DNA from: Heterohyrax brucei
Lineage: Eukaryota; Chordata; Mammalia; Hyracoidea; Procaviidae
Assembly: GCA_028571685.1 (NCBI GenBank)
Contig: CM053142.1
Location: forward strand, 131,928,796 to 131,992,795
Direction of reading: 5' to 3'
Length of the DNA stretch: 64,000 nt
Part shown: positions 23,982-34,825 of the stretch, in pieces
Numbering within the stretch: the first letter of the stretch is position 1
Layout of the letters: every line of letters begins with the position of its first letter
Program-made: the position numbers and the translations under genes
Notes under the pieces: model-generated
What the model was told of the DNA's origin: nothing
The model's input: only the letters and a program-made list of their open reading frames with translations
Databases searched by the model: none

Positions 23982-24849
23982 TCGTCTCCTGCCGGACTCA
24001 TGAGGGAGCTAAGCAGAGGAGACCTTTCAGACATCAATAAGGTTTGCTACTATTAGGCATCGCATGCTTCAGCCCTGTAATTTGGGCTCAGGCACGTTTG
24101 GGTCAAAACCCTCCTTCAGTACCACTGGCACCAGACACAGACTGACAGCAGGTTTAGGCTCTTTCCACTAGGCCTAAACTCTGAATCCTGGTCTTTGGGT
24201 ATTACAGAGTCCAGGACAAGGGAAAGCAGGAAGGACAAACTCAGAAAAAAGAACAAAAGGAAGATGGCATTTCTCTAGAGAAACCAGAGCAGAGCTGGCC
24301 TCAGCCAGGGTGGGTGTTCCTCCTAAGCAAGTGGCTTTCCATAGGAACTCCACAGACGCAAAAACAAAGAAAAAGATCTAAGAGCAGCAACAACAACAAA
24401 AGACAGAAATCCAAAAAGATTAGCTATGGGGTACAGAGCTTTTAACCCTGTGGTAGTCACAGTGAAAGTTCCACACCAAGGACCAGTGATATCCTTCAAT
24501 CTACTCACGTCAAATACTCCTTTTTGGCTTTTTTTTTTTTTTTTTGGTATTAGAGTGGTGAGGAGCATTGAGTTTTCCCTTACAAATCAAGAAATACATT
24601 CTCCCTTTCAAATTCCAACCGTATAAACCCCAAGTTATTGAGGTATATATGCTTATTGTGTATCTGTTGATCCATTTGTTTGTTCCTGTGTATAAAATGA
24701 ACTGCTTTCTTACGTAATCTTCACACTTAATCAGAGATGTTAAAACATTAAAGAACATTTGCTGATCTTGGTTTCCTAGTGGATTAAGGCATGCACTTTC
24801 AGGAACTAGTTGGTGTTTGTTAATCAGGTGAAATGCTACCTTTCAAATA
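23982..24849. other. Intergenic, nothing recognised
   Basis: A T tract lies at 24530-24545. No exon or repeat family recognised. Confidence 0.4.
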
Positions 24850-25806
24850 AAGGATCTTCCAGTAAGGGTGTCCTATTTTGACAGCTGTTTATCATGTCTT
24901 TTTGATTAGTCTTGACAAATAGCCATGGAAAGTTACACAATTCCACAATGCATAGAAATCATTAAAGTTTATTATCAAAATGTGGCTTGGCATTATCAAA
25001 ATGGGTGTTCCCTTTGCCAAACATTCCATGTCTTGCATGAAATTTACAATGTGCAGTAATGTCCCACTGAGAAAACAATTCGGTGTTTAATCAAAAAATT
25101 CAAAACAACTGGTTTGTTGCCCATCAGACAGTGTCTGTGTGTGAACGAACTGCATGTTCCAATGAAAACATCACCACTGTTTGTCAGAGTGTATGCAGGA
25201 ATCCATCCCTGTCAATTTTTTTAGAGCATAAGAACTGGGCCTTTCATCATCAACCACAATTTGGCAGATTTTGCACCTGGACTTGAAGCTTTACCCTTAC
25301 AAAATTGTTTTAACTCAAGAACTGAAGGCCAATGACCATAGATTGTGCTGTGCACTTGTTGACTGGGCTCTAGAGCAGTTGGAAGTTGACCCAGCTTTTG
25401 GCCAAAAAATCCTCTTCAGTGACAAGGCCCTTTTCTGGGTGAATGGTTTTGTTAGGAAACAAAACTGTTGCATTGGGAGCAGTGAGAAGGTTTAAAAAAG
25501 TCCACTTTGTCCCCCAAAAGTTACCATTTGGTGTGGATCTTGGTCTGGTGGAATCCATGACCCTTATCTTTTCCAAAGTGAATGAGTAGAGGCTGTGACT
25601 ATCAATGGTGAAAGACATCAGGCTATGATAATTGATTACTTTTGGCCCCATTTGAAAGGTATCACGGTCGCCATTTACCTGAAGTTCTTTGCCACACACA
25701 ATGCTATCAAATATACTTCAAAATAAGAAAACAATTAAAACTGCATCATCTACACAACTTGTTTTATTCAAGTTCAAAGATAAGACACCCTTCTTGGAAG
25801 ACCCTT
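24850..25806 (+). mobile_element. Tc1/mariner-superfamily DNA transposon, degraded
   Basis: Inverted repeats of 29 bp with 5 mismatches (24851-24879 and 25777-25805), both carrying the core AAGGGTGTC. The interior encodes a mariner-like transposase remnant; the frame at 25271-25495 has PYKIVLTQELKANDH and KILFSDKALFWVNGFVRKQN, the region of the first catalytic Asp. Frameshifts and stops break it before and after. Confidence 0.85.
25271..25495 (+). pseudogene. Mariner-like transposase fragment
   Basis: 75 codons of the catalytic core. FSDKALFW corresponds to the conserved FSDEAHFW motif, with the catalytic Asp kept and the next acidic residue changed to Lys. Upstream and downstream pieces lie in other frames, so no enzyme can be made. 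Confidence 0.8.
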
Positions 25807-26595
25807 TCCATGCCCTAAGAAATAAGAGCCCCATAGACTTGGGAACATATACATCAATTGACACAACATAATTCGTAAAGGCAATGTTCTGCATCCTACT
25901 ATTGTGAATACAGCCTGGCTTCTTAAAAGCTTGTGAACAGTCATCTAACATACAACTATTGGTCTCTTCCCATCTACATCAAAGCAGAGTGAAAGAAACC
26001 AAAGACTCAAGGGAGCAATTAGTCCAAAGGACTATTACTCCATGGACCATGTGAACCACAGCCCACACAAATCTGAGATCAGTACCAGATGGTATCCAGC
26101 TACTATTCACTGCTCTGACTAGTATTACAAAAGGGGGTCCTGCACAGAATGGGAGAAAAATGTAGAACAAAAAATCTGTTCACAATGAAGACCACATTTA
26201 CTTGTCTAGTAGAGGCAGGAGAACCCCCTGAGACTATGTCCCTACGACACCCTCCTAGCCTGGAGCTGAAGTCATTTCCAGAGACCACCTACCAGTCGAA
26301 CAACAGACAGGCCCATGAGACGGACAACAACAACCCAGAGGAGTGTGTTCCTTAGAACAATCAATTATGCAAGATCAAAAAGATATTTGCCCAAAAGCAA
26401 AGATGAGAAGGCAGGAAGGGGTAGAAAATCCTGATGAAAGGAAATAGAGAGTTCAGGGTTGAATTGAGAAGACTGTCAACACATTGTGGGAATCATAACC
26501 AACGTTACAGAACAGTATGTATACAAACTATCAAACAGAAAACTAACCCCTTCCATAAAATTTCACCTAAAGCACAATAAAGACATTTTAAAAAA
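25807..26595 (+). repeat. Afrotherian LINE 3'-UTR-type repeat, sense
   Basis: 'catagacttgggaacatata', 'gtccaaaggactattactcc', 'aatgggagaaaaatgtagaa', 'gactgtcaacacattgtggg' and 'cataaaatttcacctaaagc', then an A-rich end. It abuts the right inverted repeat of the mariner element. Confidence 0.65.
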
Positions 26596-26599
26596 AGCA

Positions 26600-26712
26600 A
26601 AACTTGTAACAGGGACTTTATTGGTCTCATTTTACAGACGTGATAATGAAATCGGGAGGAAGGTAAGAAACTGGCTCAACAATACCAAAAAATGTGTAAC
26701 AGATCAGTTTTA
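26600..26712 (-). repeat. MIR fragment
   Basis: 'ctcattttacagacgtgata' and 'aggtaagaaactggctcaac' match the MIR core in antisense. Confidence 0.6.
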
Positions 26713-26738
26713 AATTCAGGGTTCCTAACTCTTCATCC

Positions 26739-26898
26739 GGAAACCCTGGTGGTATAATGGGTTAAGTGCTATGTCTACTAACTAAAGGTCGGCAGTGCAA
26801 ATCCACCAGGTGCTCCTTGAAAACTCTACAGGGCAGTTCTACTCTGGCCTATAGAGTCTCTATGAGTCAGATCCAACTAAATGGCAGTGGGTTTTTTA
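26739..26898 (+). repeat. AfroSINE, sense
   Basis: 'ggaaaccctggtggtataat', 'gcaaatccaccaggtgctcc', 'gggcagttctactctggcct', then 'ggcagtgggtttttt'. Confidence 0.9.
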
Positions 26899-27264
26899 AC
26901 TCCTCATCCAGTCCTTTTCTTTATTGCCTGTGTGTGGAGTTACCTCCAGCCCCCCACCCCACTATTCCAGGCACATTGAAGCGTGCTGTGACAGGCTGTA
27001 GTGGGGGAATGCTGCTTTGTTTCTTAGAACTTCTGGGCCAAGAACTCACCCACAGAAGACATTCTCTGAAATGCAAAGTATTTATGTCACTCTATGTGTT
27101 TCACATGAATCAAGGAAAGAATAACTGATTTTAATACAAAATTATACAATAATTAGTACTCATTTCACCAGCATTAGTGAATTTTTGCAGTTTCACTGAA
27201 TTGGTGGTATAACAAGTGCTGATATTTCCTAATGACAAGACATAGTAACAATAATAACAACAAA

Positions 27265-27485
27265 ATTAAAATCTCAGTGAAAGTGACCCTTTGGTGGCCA
27301 GCTACTCTGTCCTGGGCACTAGGTTAAACGCTTTATTCATATTTGGAGTCAGTAAATAATAACAACAACTGTAGCAAAGAAAAGAAAACAGCTAAGAAAA
27401 CCCTGAGGACTGCACTTTACTCGGAAGCACACGGAGTCGCCATGGCTCAGAAGCCACCAGATGGCAACGGATTTTTTTTTTTTAA
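27265..27485. repeat. MIR fragment (-) and partial AfroSINE (+)
   Basis: 27265-27355 'tactctgtcctgggcactag' is MIR-like. 27385-27485 'gaaaaccctgaggactgcac' to 'gatggcaacggattttt' is an internally deleted SINE. Confidence 0.55.
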
Positions 27486-27730
27486 ATAAATGTATAGGAA
27501 TTGAGACAATATGGAAATAGGCTATTGGAGCAAATTGTGTGAATAGGCAATAATTAAATTAGCAACATAAAGTTGTTACGTGGTAACTAAAAAGGTGAAA
27601 AGAGGACTCTAAGGTATTTGGTTCATGTCTGCCAGCTTGTACTGTGTGTTTCTCTGATGCTGGAATCCACGCCACTGGTATTCCACTAGCTAGGTCACTT
27701 GTGGTGGAGAGAATTCAGCAAAGCTTCTAA

Positions 27731-27900
27731 ACAAAAACAGACTAAATGCTTGCCATCAAGTCGTTTCTGCCTCGTAGAGAACTTAATAGGACAGAATGGA
27801 ACTATCCGCTGGAGTTTCCAAGGAGCTCCTGGTAAATTCAAACTGCTGACCTTCTGGTTAGCAACTGTAGCACTTAACCACTATGCCTCTAGGGTTTCCC
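27731..27900 (-). repeat. AfroSINE, antisense
   Basis: 'ctaaatgcttgccatcaagt', 'taggacagaatggaactatc', 'ctgaccttctggttagcaac', then 'ctagggtttcc'. Confidence 0.9.
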
Positions 27901-28264
27901 AAAGACAGACTAGGTTATCTATTTTCAAAAATTCAAAAATATCTATTTTCAAAAAATCGCAGCAGAAGAGAGCCATGGGTGTTTCCCACTGCCCTGGGCT
28001 CTTAAGCACCCCTAAATGAACCAGTTTCTGTTAGTTCTTTGCGTATTTGCTAGAATCACATTGGAAAATGTGTGCAAAATGAGATAGTAATATGTTCCTA
28101 AATTCTAGGACCATTTTCTGTACTTTAAGCATTTAAAGCATCTGCATGAATTAGCCATAAGCAAATACACTGAGGTACGGTTTACAGTCATTACTTCGCT
28201 TCTTGTTAAACTGACAGTCCTTCAGGTGGTTAAGATTTCCCACCAATGCGTTTCTAAGATACTG
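27901..28264. other. Intergenic with short tandem duplication
   Basis: 'atctattttcaaaaa' occurs twice between 27918 and 27957. Nothing else is seen. Confidence 0.5.
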
Positions 28265-28690
28265 AACCTCTTATTGTTGCTGTTGTCACTGTTAGATGCC
28301 ATCAAGTCAGTTCAGACCAATAGTGACCCTACACACAACAGAATGAAACACTGCCCAGTCCTGCGCCATCTTCATAATTCTTGCTATCTCACATCCACTG
28401 TTACAGCCACTTTGTCAGTCTATCACGATGAATATTTTTTCTATTGACCCTCTTTTCCCTTTTCCATTGACCCTCTACTTTACAAAACATGGTGTCCTTT
28501 TTAACATGCCCAAAGAATGTAAAAGGCAAAGTCTTGCCATTCTTGCTTTTACAGAGTATCCTGGCTGTACTTCTTCCAAGTCAGATTTGTTTGTTCTTTT
28601 GGCAGTCCACCGTACATTCAATGCTCTTCACCAATGCCATAATTCAAAGACATCAATTCTTCTTCAGTCTTCCCTGTTGCCTAGTATATG
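28265..28690 (-). repeat. Long AfroSINE/RTE-derived repeat, antisense
   Basis: 'gttagatgccatcaagtcag', 'aatgaaacactgcccagtcc' and 'ccaagtcagatttgtttgtt' link to the family at 20995 and 34520. Confidence 0.6.
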
Positions 28691-29219
28691 AGCCTATTGA
28701 AAACACCATGGCTTGGGTCCAGCTTACCTTATTCTGCAAGGTGACATCTTTGCTTTTAACAATTTAAAGAGGTCTTTTGCAGCATGTTTACGTAACTCCT
28801 CACTTTCCAGTAATTTCCCCCACTAAAATTGGCTTAAGACAGAGAAGTAGAGAGCTAGTCGAGTGCAAGGTATTGAATGAGACAGATGAGAAAATGAATT
28901 CTGTTTATGTTAGGAAGAATATGTAAGACACTGCAATCATGTTGAACATGTTCTGATTTCCGAATTCTACCTAAGAATTTCTGGCTTTGTGCCTAACCAT
29001 GACCAGAAGGTACAGGATGGTAAAACCATCTTATACTCTTCTTAGATAGTTTCGGTTATCTTGAAGGTCAAGTCATTGCTGTAATTCTAACCAATTTTCT
29101 TATCACAACATAAAAAGCCAATACCTTTGGTGTTTTCTTCATGCTCCAGAGGTAAGACTATAGTAAGGCAAGCATTCTTTGCCTTGTTGCTTGCATCATT
29201 AACTTTCTAGAAAATACTG
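28691..29219. other. Intergenic, nothing recognised
   Basis: No feature recognised. Confidence 0.4.
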
Positions 29220-29590
29220 ATTTATCATCTCCCCTTATTAGATTGGCAGAGATTAAAACCCTGGCAATACCAAATGTTGTCAAGAATGTAGAAAAGTGAG
29301 AACACTCGTGCCGTGCTGATGGAGATATTCATTGGTCCATCTCATTGGAAGTCACCTTGTCAATATTTAGAATAGTTGAAGACACAGAGAACCTCATATC
29401 TAGCAATATGACTCCTAGTGATAAAATTCTGAATGTTTGCATAGGAAAGCACTTAAAAGAATGTTCATTACAGTCTTGTCAGTGATCACAGAAATTGTAA
29501 ACAGGCAACAGATAAATTATGGTATATTGACTGTAATACATAGCAATTAAAAGAACTTCATGAGAGTTGAATGCTTCAAAGCAGATACTT
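29220..29590 (+). repeat. Old L1 3' region, sense
   Basis: 'ctgatggagatattcattgg' and 'aaaagaatgttcattacagt' (sense strand) match old L1 3' sequence. Confidence 0.55.
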
Positions 29591-30060
29591 CTTTAAATGC
29601 CATATTAAAGGGCCACAATACATAGACCCTTATTGAGCATGGGAGAAAATGTGGAATGAAATCTCAAATTCCTAAAAAAGACAAAACAAAAAAATAGACT
29701 TACTGGACCAGTTGACACTGGAGGATTCTTGGGGAATCATCCTTATGAGACCAAGTGATTAGCAATTACTTTACAACAATGACTACAATGTAAGGAGGAA
29801 CGGAAACAAGATCAGGGGACAAGACACAATCAGAACAGGAATATTATGGATGTTCACACACTGTGAAGAATGTACACATTGAACAACCTGGGTAGAAATT
29901 ATTGAATGGGAACCTAAACAGCTGTGGAACCCTTTGCTGAAAACACAATTAAAAAAAAAAAGTAGTGTTAAGCAAAATTTTATAAAGGAGAAGTATATAC
30001 AGAAGGACATCTATAGTATGATACCATTTATATTGTTTTAAAACATGCAAAACAATAATC
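29591..30060 (+). repeat. Afrotherian LINE 3'-UTR-type repeat, sense
   Basis: 'gcatgggagaaaatgtggaa', 'agacttactggaccagttga' and 'gggacaagacacaatcagaa' parallel the 47258 copy. There is an A tract at about 29950. Confidence 0.6.
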
Positions 30061-30171
30061 TTTATTGTTTAGAAATATAATCTTACCTTTAAAAAATAAA
30101 AAACATGTGGAATTGAAAAACACCAAATTTAAGGCATATAGTGGCTTCAGTGAAGTATGCAGAGAAATTAC

Positions 30172-30316
30172 CCTGGAGACATAGTGATTAACTGCTATGG
30201 CACTTTGAATCTACCGGGTGGCTCCTTGGAAACGCTGTGAGGCAGTTCCACTCCGTCCTGTAGGATCACTATAGATTTGCTGTGAGATGGAATCGACTCA
30301 ATGGCAATTGGTTTTT
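30172..30316 (+). repeat. AfroSINE, sense, internally shortened
   Basis: 'accctggagacatagtgatt', 'tggctccttggaaacgctgt', 'atggaatcgactcaatggca'. Confidence 0.85.
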
Positions 30317-30659
30317 TATTTCTTTGTTTTTTAAGGTGCTAAAATGTAGAAAAAAATTCAAACACACAGGCAAAAAAGACCAGTATGGCTCCCAGATACC
30401 TTCATGACTCAATATAGAAGCCATTCTTGAGGTTTACCCTTCAGACAAAGGGAAATTAAGCAGCGTATACAAGAGCTTCCAATATATATCCACAATGTAT
30501 CTCCTAAAATCAACACAAGATCTGACACAAAAACTGCAAAATGCTAAGATTTTACAAATAAGGGCCATGCATACATTGATGGTGGCCATCTTGTTCTCTG
30601 TACTTTCTTACTCTCGAAATTTCGGTAAAAAACACTACTGCTGCCGGGTAGTTTGTTTT

Positions 30660-30770
30660 CATTCAATAAAGATGAGCATCTTCTATGAATAAAGCATGCA
30701 GAAAGTGCTGGGGTCAAAGAGCTCCTGACCTCAGAGAACTTAGGATCTAGTGGGGCTGGTTCTGAAGTCA
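30660..30770 (-). repeat. L2 fragment
   Basis: 'agaaagtgctggggtcaaag' and 'agctcctgacctcagagaac' fit the antisense L2 3' region. Confidence 0.5.
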
Positions 30771-30925
30771 CCTATTCTGGCCCATGGTGATTAATTTGTA
30801 CCCATTATCATCTTCTGACTCCTACTGTAGTTTTGGGCTTCATGACATCTTTCCTTCTACGGCAGTGCTATTCCCTAGAACTTTCTGCCATGATGGAAAT
30901 GTAATGCAGCTGTGCTGTCTAAAGG

Positions 30926-31112
30926 AGCCCTAGCAGTGCAGTGGTTAAAGCCTTTGGCTGTTAACCAAAAGGATGGTAGTCAGAACCTACCAGCATGGGG
31001 AAAAAGATGTGACAGTCTGCTTCTGTGAAGATTTACAGTCTTGGAAGCCCTATGAGACAGTTCTACTGAGTTCTACAGAGTTGAATGAGTAGGAATGGAT
31101 GTAACAGTAAGG
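30926..31112 (+). repeat. AfroSINE long variant, sense
   Basis: 'ggagccctagcagtgcagtg', 'gctgttaaccaaaaggatgg', 'gatttacagtcttggaagcc'. Confidence 0.85.
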
Positions 31113-31124
31113 AGTTTATGGGAA

Positions 31125-31985
31125 CAGTGCTTGGTTTAAAATCAGGAAAAATGAGCATCGGGGTGGTACACTTTCATCATACATATTCAATATGTATATT
31201 GAGCAAATAATCTCCGAAGCAGAACTATATGAAGAAGAACACAGCATTAGATTTGGAGGGAGACTCATCAACAACTTAGAGATATGCAGATGGCACAAGC
31301 TGGCTGAAAGTGAACAGGACTTGAAGCACATGCTGATAAATGGGCAACTGCAGCCTTCAGTATGGCTTACACCTAAACATAAAGAACACAAAAATCCTCA
31401 CAACTAGACCAATAAGCAACAGTCGTGGTAAGTGGAGAGAAGATTGAAGTTGTCGAGAATTTCACCTTACTTGGACCCTCAATCAATGCCCATGGAAGCA
31501 GCAACTGAAAAATGAAACAATGTGTTGCATTGGGTAAAATCTGCAGCAAAAGACCTCTTTAAAGTGTTAAAGCAAAGATACCACTTTGAGGGCTAAGCTG
31601 GACCTGACACAAGCCGTTTTCAATTAACTCATGCAAGCAGTCAACTCATATACGTGCGAATGATGGACAATGAGTGAGGGAGACCAAAGCACTGGTCTTT
31701 GACTTACGAGTTGGCAAATAATATTAAATATACCATGCATTTCCAGAAACATGAACATTTGTGTCTTGGAAGAAGTGTAGCCAAAGTGCTCCTTAGAAGT
31801 GAGGATGGCAAGACTTCATTTCAACTTCTTTGGACATGCTATCAGGAGGGGCCAATTCCTGGAGAAAAGCATCATGGTAGGTAAAGCAGAGGGTCAGCGA
31901 AAAAAGAGAAAGATCCTCAGTGAGACGGACCGACACAACGGCTGCAATAACAGGTTCAAACACAGGAATGATTGTGAGGATGGCA
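31125..31985 (+). mobile_element. RTE (BovB-like) LINE, 3' part of reverse-transcriptase ORF
   Basis: Degraded RT. The frame from 31192 gives YIEQIISEAELYEEE and FGGRLINNLEICRWH; shifting one base turns the catalytic YADD box into YADG (about 31279). Later frames from 31799 give LHFNFFGHAIRRGQFLEKSI and GKAEGQRKKRKILSETDRHN, the typical C-terminal end of BovB-like polyproteins. Multiple frameshifts; the 5' two-thirds are missing. Its 3' end runs into the MaLR LTR at 31992. Confidence 0.85.
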
Positions 31986-31991
31986 CAGGCT

Positions 31992-32504
31992 CGTTTTTGT
32001 CATCTAGTGCTGCTCTACCAGAAATACCAAAAGTAGATGGCTTTAGCAGAGAAAAGTTACACAGTCCAGTAGGCCACAAGTCCAAATTCAGGGTATCGAC
32101 TCAAGGGAAGGCTTTCCCTCTTTGTTGGCTCTGGAGGAACACCCTTGTGTTGTATCAGTTGTTGTTCAGGGAGCATCTTGGCACAGGGACCTCAAGTCTG
32201 AAGAACCTGCTCTACTCCCGGTACTGCTATCTTGATGATATGAGTTTCCCAACTCTCTGCTTGCTTCTCTTTCCTTTTATCCCTTGGAGGATGAAAGGAT
32301 AAAAGCTGGTGCAAGCCACACTCCTGAAAAACTCCCTTTACAATGGAGGAGGAAGGTGACTCTAGGAAGAGATTCTCACCCTAATCCTCTTTAACATACA
32401 GCCTAGGAAAATCACAAAACGAAGGGCAATCACACAATATTGGTAATCACAAGCCAGCCAAATTTCTCTACATATCTTTGGGAGACAGAATTCGATCCAC
32501 GACA
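31992..32504 (-). repeat. MaLR LTR, antisense
   Basis: Runs from 'cgtttttgtcatctagtgct' to 'cagaattcgatccacgaca'. Same family as 23458-23981. It follows directly on the RTE fragment. Confidence 0.8.
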
Positions 32505-32959
32505 AGGACCAATCTGTGTTTTCATTCTGTTGTACACAAATTCTCTAGGAATCTAAAGCAACTCAACAGCCCCTAACAGGAAGCCACCATGTGACCACTG
32601 AGTGCTGAAAACATTGCTAACGTGACCAAGGAACTGAATTTTTTGAATTAAATTTTCACTTTCATTAACTAAAATTATTTTTATTTAAATTTAAATAGCC
32701 ACATGTGGCTAGCAACAATCATACTAGACAAAGCAGGGCTGTAGAGTATACTCTGAGGGCAGGGGCTATATCTTTCTCAACTTTGTAGCACCTGCCTTGA
32801 TCTCGACCTCATTCTCAGCATCTAGTACATACTGTGTCGTGGAAGACAGTCAACAAAAATCTGTTGAACTGAATTCTGGAATTCAGTTCATGGAATTCAA
32901 CATGTGCAATTGACCACCACTGGGAGAGGAAGTCCTGGAAAGTTACCTTCTAGTCTAAA
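32505..32959. other. Intergenic with L2/MIR3-like tail
   Basis: 32740-32870 ('ctgagggcaggggctatatc', 'catctagtacatactgtg') looks like an L2 3' end. The rest is unrecognised. Confidence 0.5.
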
Positions 32960-33363
32960 ATGCTGGAGAAGCTCCAAGAAGGACAGTCTCCGCGGAGTCT
33001 CCCGTGGTGTCCCAACCCTAAGGAATTTGTAAAAACCTCACTTCCTAGAAACTTGAGACTAATGCTTGCTTTTGCTTCTGTAAATCCACTGATGCCAATA
33101 AGATAGCAGTAAGGAAATCTGTAAACTTCCTGATGCCAGTAAGAAAACAGTATGGAAATCCCTTTGTCTGCTTTTTGGGTAAAATCTATAAACAGACAGA
33201 GACAAAGACAATCGGGGAGCTCGGCTATTTTGGACATTAGTTGCCACAGCTCCACGGGCTGGAATAAAGCCCCTTCCTCTGTAAGCACAGGTGTTCGGGT
33301 GATTCTTGCTCTTCTTCAGGCCTGTTTTTCCATCCTGAGATACCACGAGCTTCGGGGAATTCA
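32960..33363 (+). repeat. Gamma-type ERV LTR with 41-bp direct repeat
   Basis: Two adjacent 41-bp units (33077-33117 and 33118-33158) precede a CTATAAA box at 33186-33192 and AATAAAG at 33263, the layout of a class I LTR with U3 enhancer repeats. Ends are approximate; the right end is likely the TTCA at 33363. Confidence 0.65.
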
Positions 33364-33369
33364 CCCCAT

Positions 33370-33490
33370 CTCTGTAGATTTGCTCATTCATTTATCAGAC
33401 ACATACTGTATACAGTTCTGTACTGAGCTGAAGGGATATAAAAATAAATAAAAGGATCTCTTCCCTTGAGGAGCTCACAGTCTTGTCTGG
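33370..33490 (-). repeat. L2 fragment
   Basis: 'ctcattcatttatcagacac' to 'tcccttgaggagctcacagt' is the classic antisense L2 3' region. Confidence 0.75.
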
Positions 33491-34519
33491 ACCACAGTTC
33501 TCTCAGAAATGAGACAGTTAATCCTAAAAATTTCTGAGTGTTCTTCCAGCCCCAACATTTTATGAATACACTCAATGAAGTATTCATTCACGCCTATAAT
33601 CACTTTGAGAGTTGATGGAAACGGACAATGAATCAGTTAGATGAAAATGCCTAAACTTGCTGAGAGCCCGGTGATCTGATTTATCGTTCATTCATTTAAC
33701 CAACGTTTAAAGGCACTGGTAATTGTATCACGTACAAAACAAGTATGAGTGGTTTATGCCCTCATGTGTTTTATAGTTTAAGTTTCAGGGGCATACCGGT
33801 GGAATTGGTGAACCAGGGTGTAGAGACATGTCTTCCCTTCTCTTTAGTGTTGCCTTGGGGCCCAGGACCCAGCAGCTTGGGCAGTGGATCATGTCTTTTT
33901 TGACCACTAGAGGGCATTTCCCTCTTTCCTTGGGTTTTAGCTAAAACTGGATAATGCGCACTGATTGATTCTCAGTTGTACACAGGAGAATCACTTTGTG
34001 ACTTTAATCGCTCTGTTTAAAATTTCTAAACAGTTCCACTGCCAAAAATTCTGATTCAGTAGAAATAGCAATGTCCTTGGGCCTATGTAATTTGGAAATG
34101 TTTGTTGCTGAGAAGCAAGTACGGTTGAACAAGCAAATAATCTAGTGAGATAGCCTACATTCTGATTTTTCAGAGATTCTGATCTTCACATAGGAAGAAG
34201 AGAACTCCTCATGTTTTTCCTATATACACATGGATTCTAATTTTGAAGTAAACTTTGATCAGTCTTGGTTTCAAGTAATATTTTACCAACTTTCCAGTTT
34301 TCAATTCCTCCTTGCTTTTGGGTAGATTCCTGCTGCTTCAAATGTAAAAGAGAAGAAAAAGGCTCCCAGAAGCAATAGAAAGGTGCAGGAGGATAAGACT
34401 CTTTTCGAGAACAAAGCTTTAGAGATGCCCAGCACACAGTGACATCCAGCATCCTTGGTCACTACAATTAATAATGCCGGTGAGTAGCACCGTGCCAACC
34501 TACAGGTGATTCACGTTAT
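33491..34519. other. Intergenic; short L2-like piece only
   Basis: 33685-33785 ('gttcattcatttaaccaacg') is L2-like. Otherwise nothing recognised. Confidence 0.4.
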
Positions 34520-34825
34520 TATCTGCTGTCAGTTCAGTGCAAGGCGACCCCATGAGCACTGCTCGGTCCTGCTCTGTCCCTATAATAACTCTCACGTTGG
34601 ACTATTGTGATCCATACGGTTTTCATGGGCTTTCTTTTGATCAGGCCTTTCTTTTCACCCACTGTAGTCTGGAAGCTCTGTTGTTCAGCATCATAGCAAC
34701 AGATAAATCTCCATTGACAGAGGGCTGGGAGCTGGGCATGAGGTACACTGACCAGGAGTCAGACTGGGATCTCCTGCATAGAAGGCAAAATTCTACCATC
34801 GAGCCGCCACTGCCCTACTGGTGAC
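34520..34825 (-). repeat. Long AfroSINE/RTE-derived repeat, antisense
   Basis: 'gtcagttcagtgcaaggcga', 'gatccatacggttttcatgg', 'tagtctggaagctctgttgt' and 'ctgggatctcctgcatagaa'. Confidence 0.65.

Noticed and set aside
27918-27957. Short direct repeats as a CRISPR-like array
   Set aside because: There are only two A/T-rich units without spacers, in a mammalian genome.
31799-32302. 167-codon + strand frame as a possible host gene
   Set aside because: The first half is the RTE polyprotein C-terminus and the second half reads through an antisense MaLR LTR.
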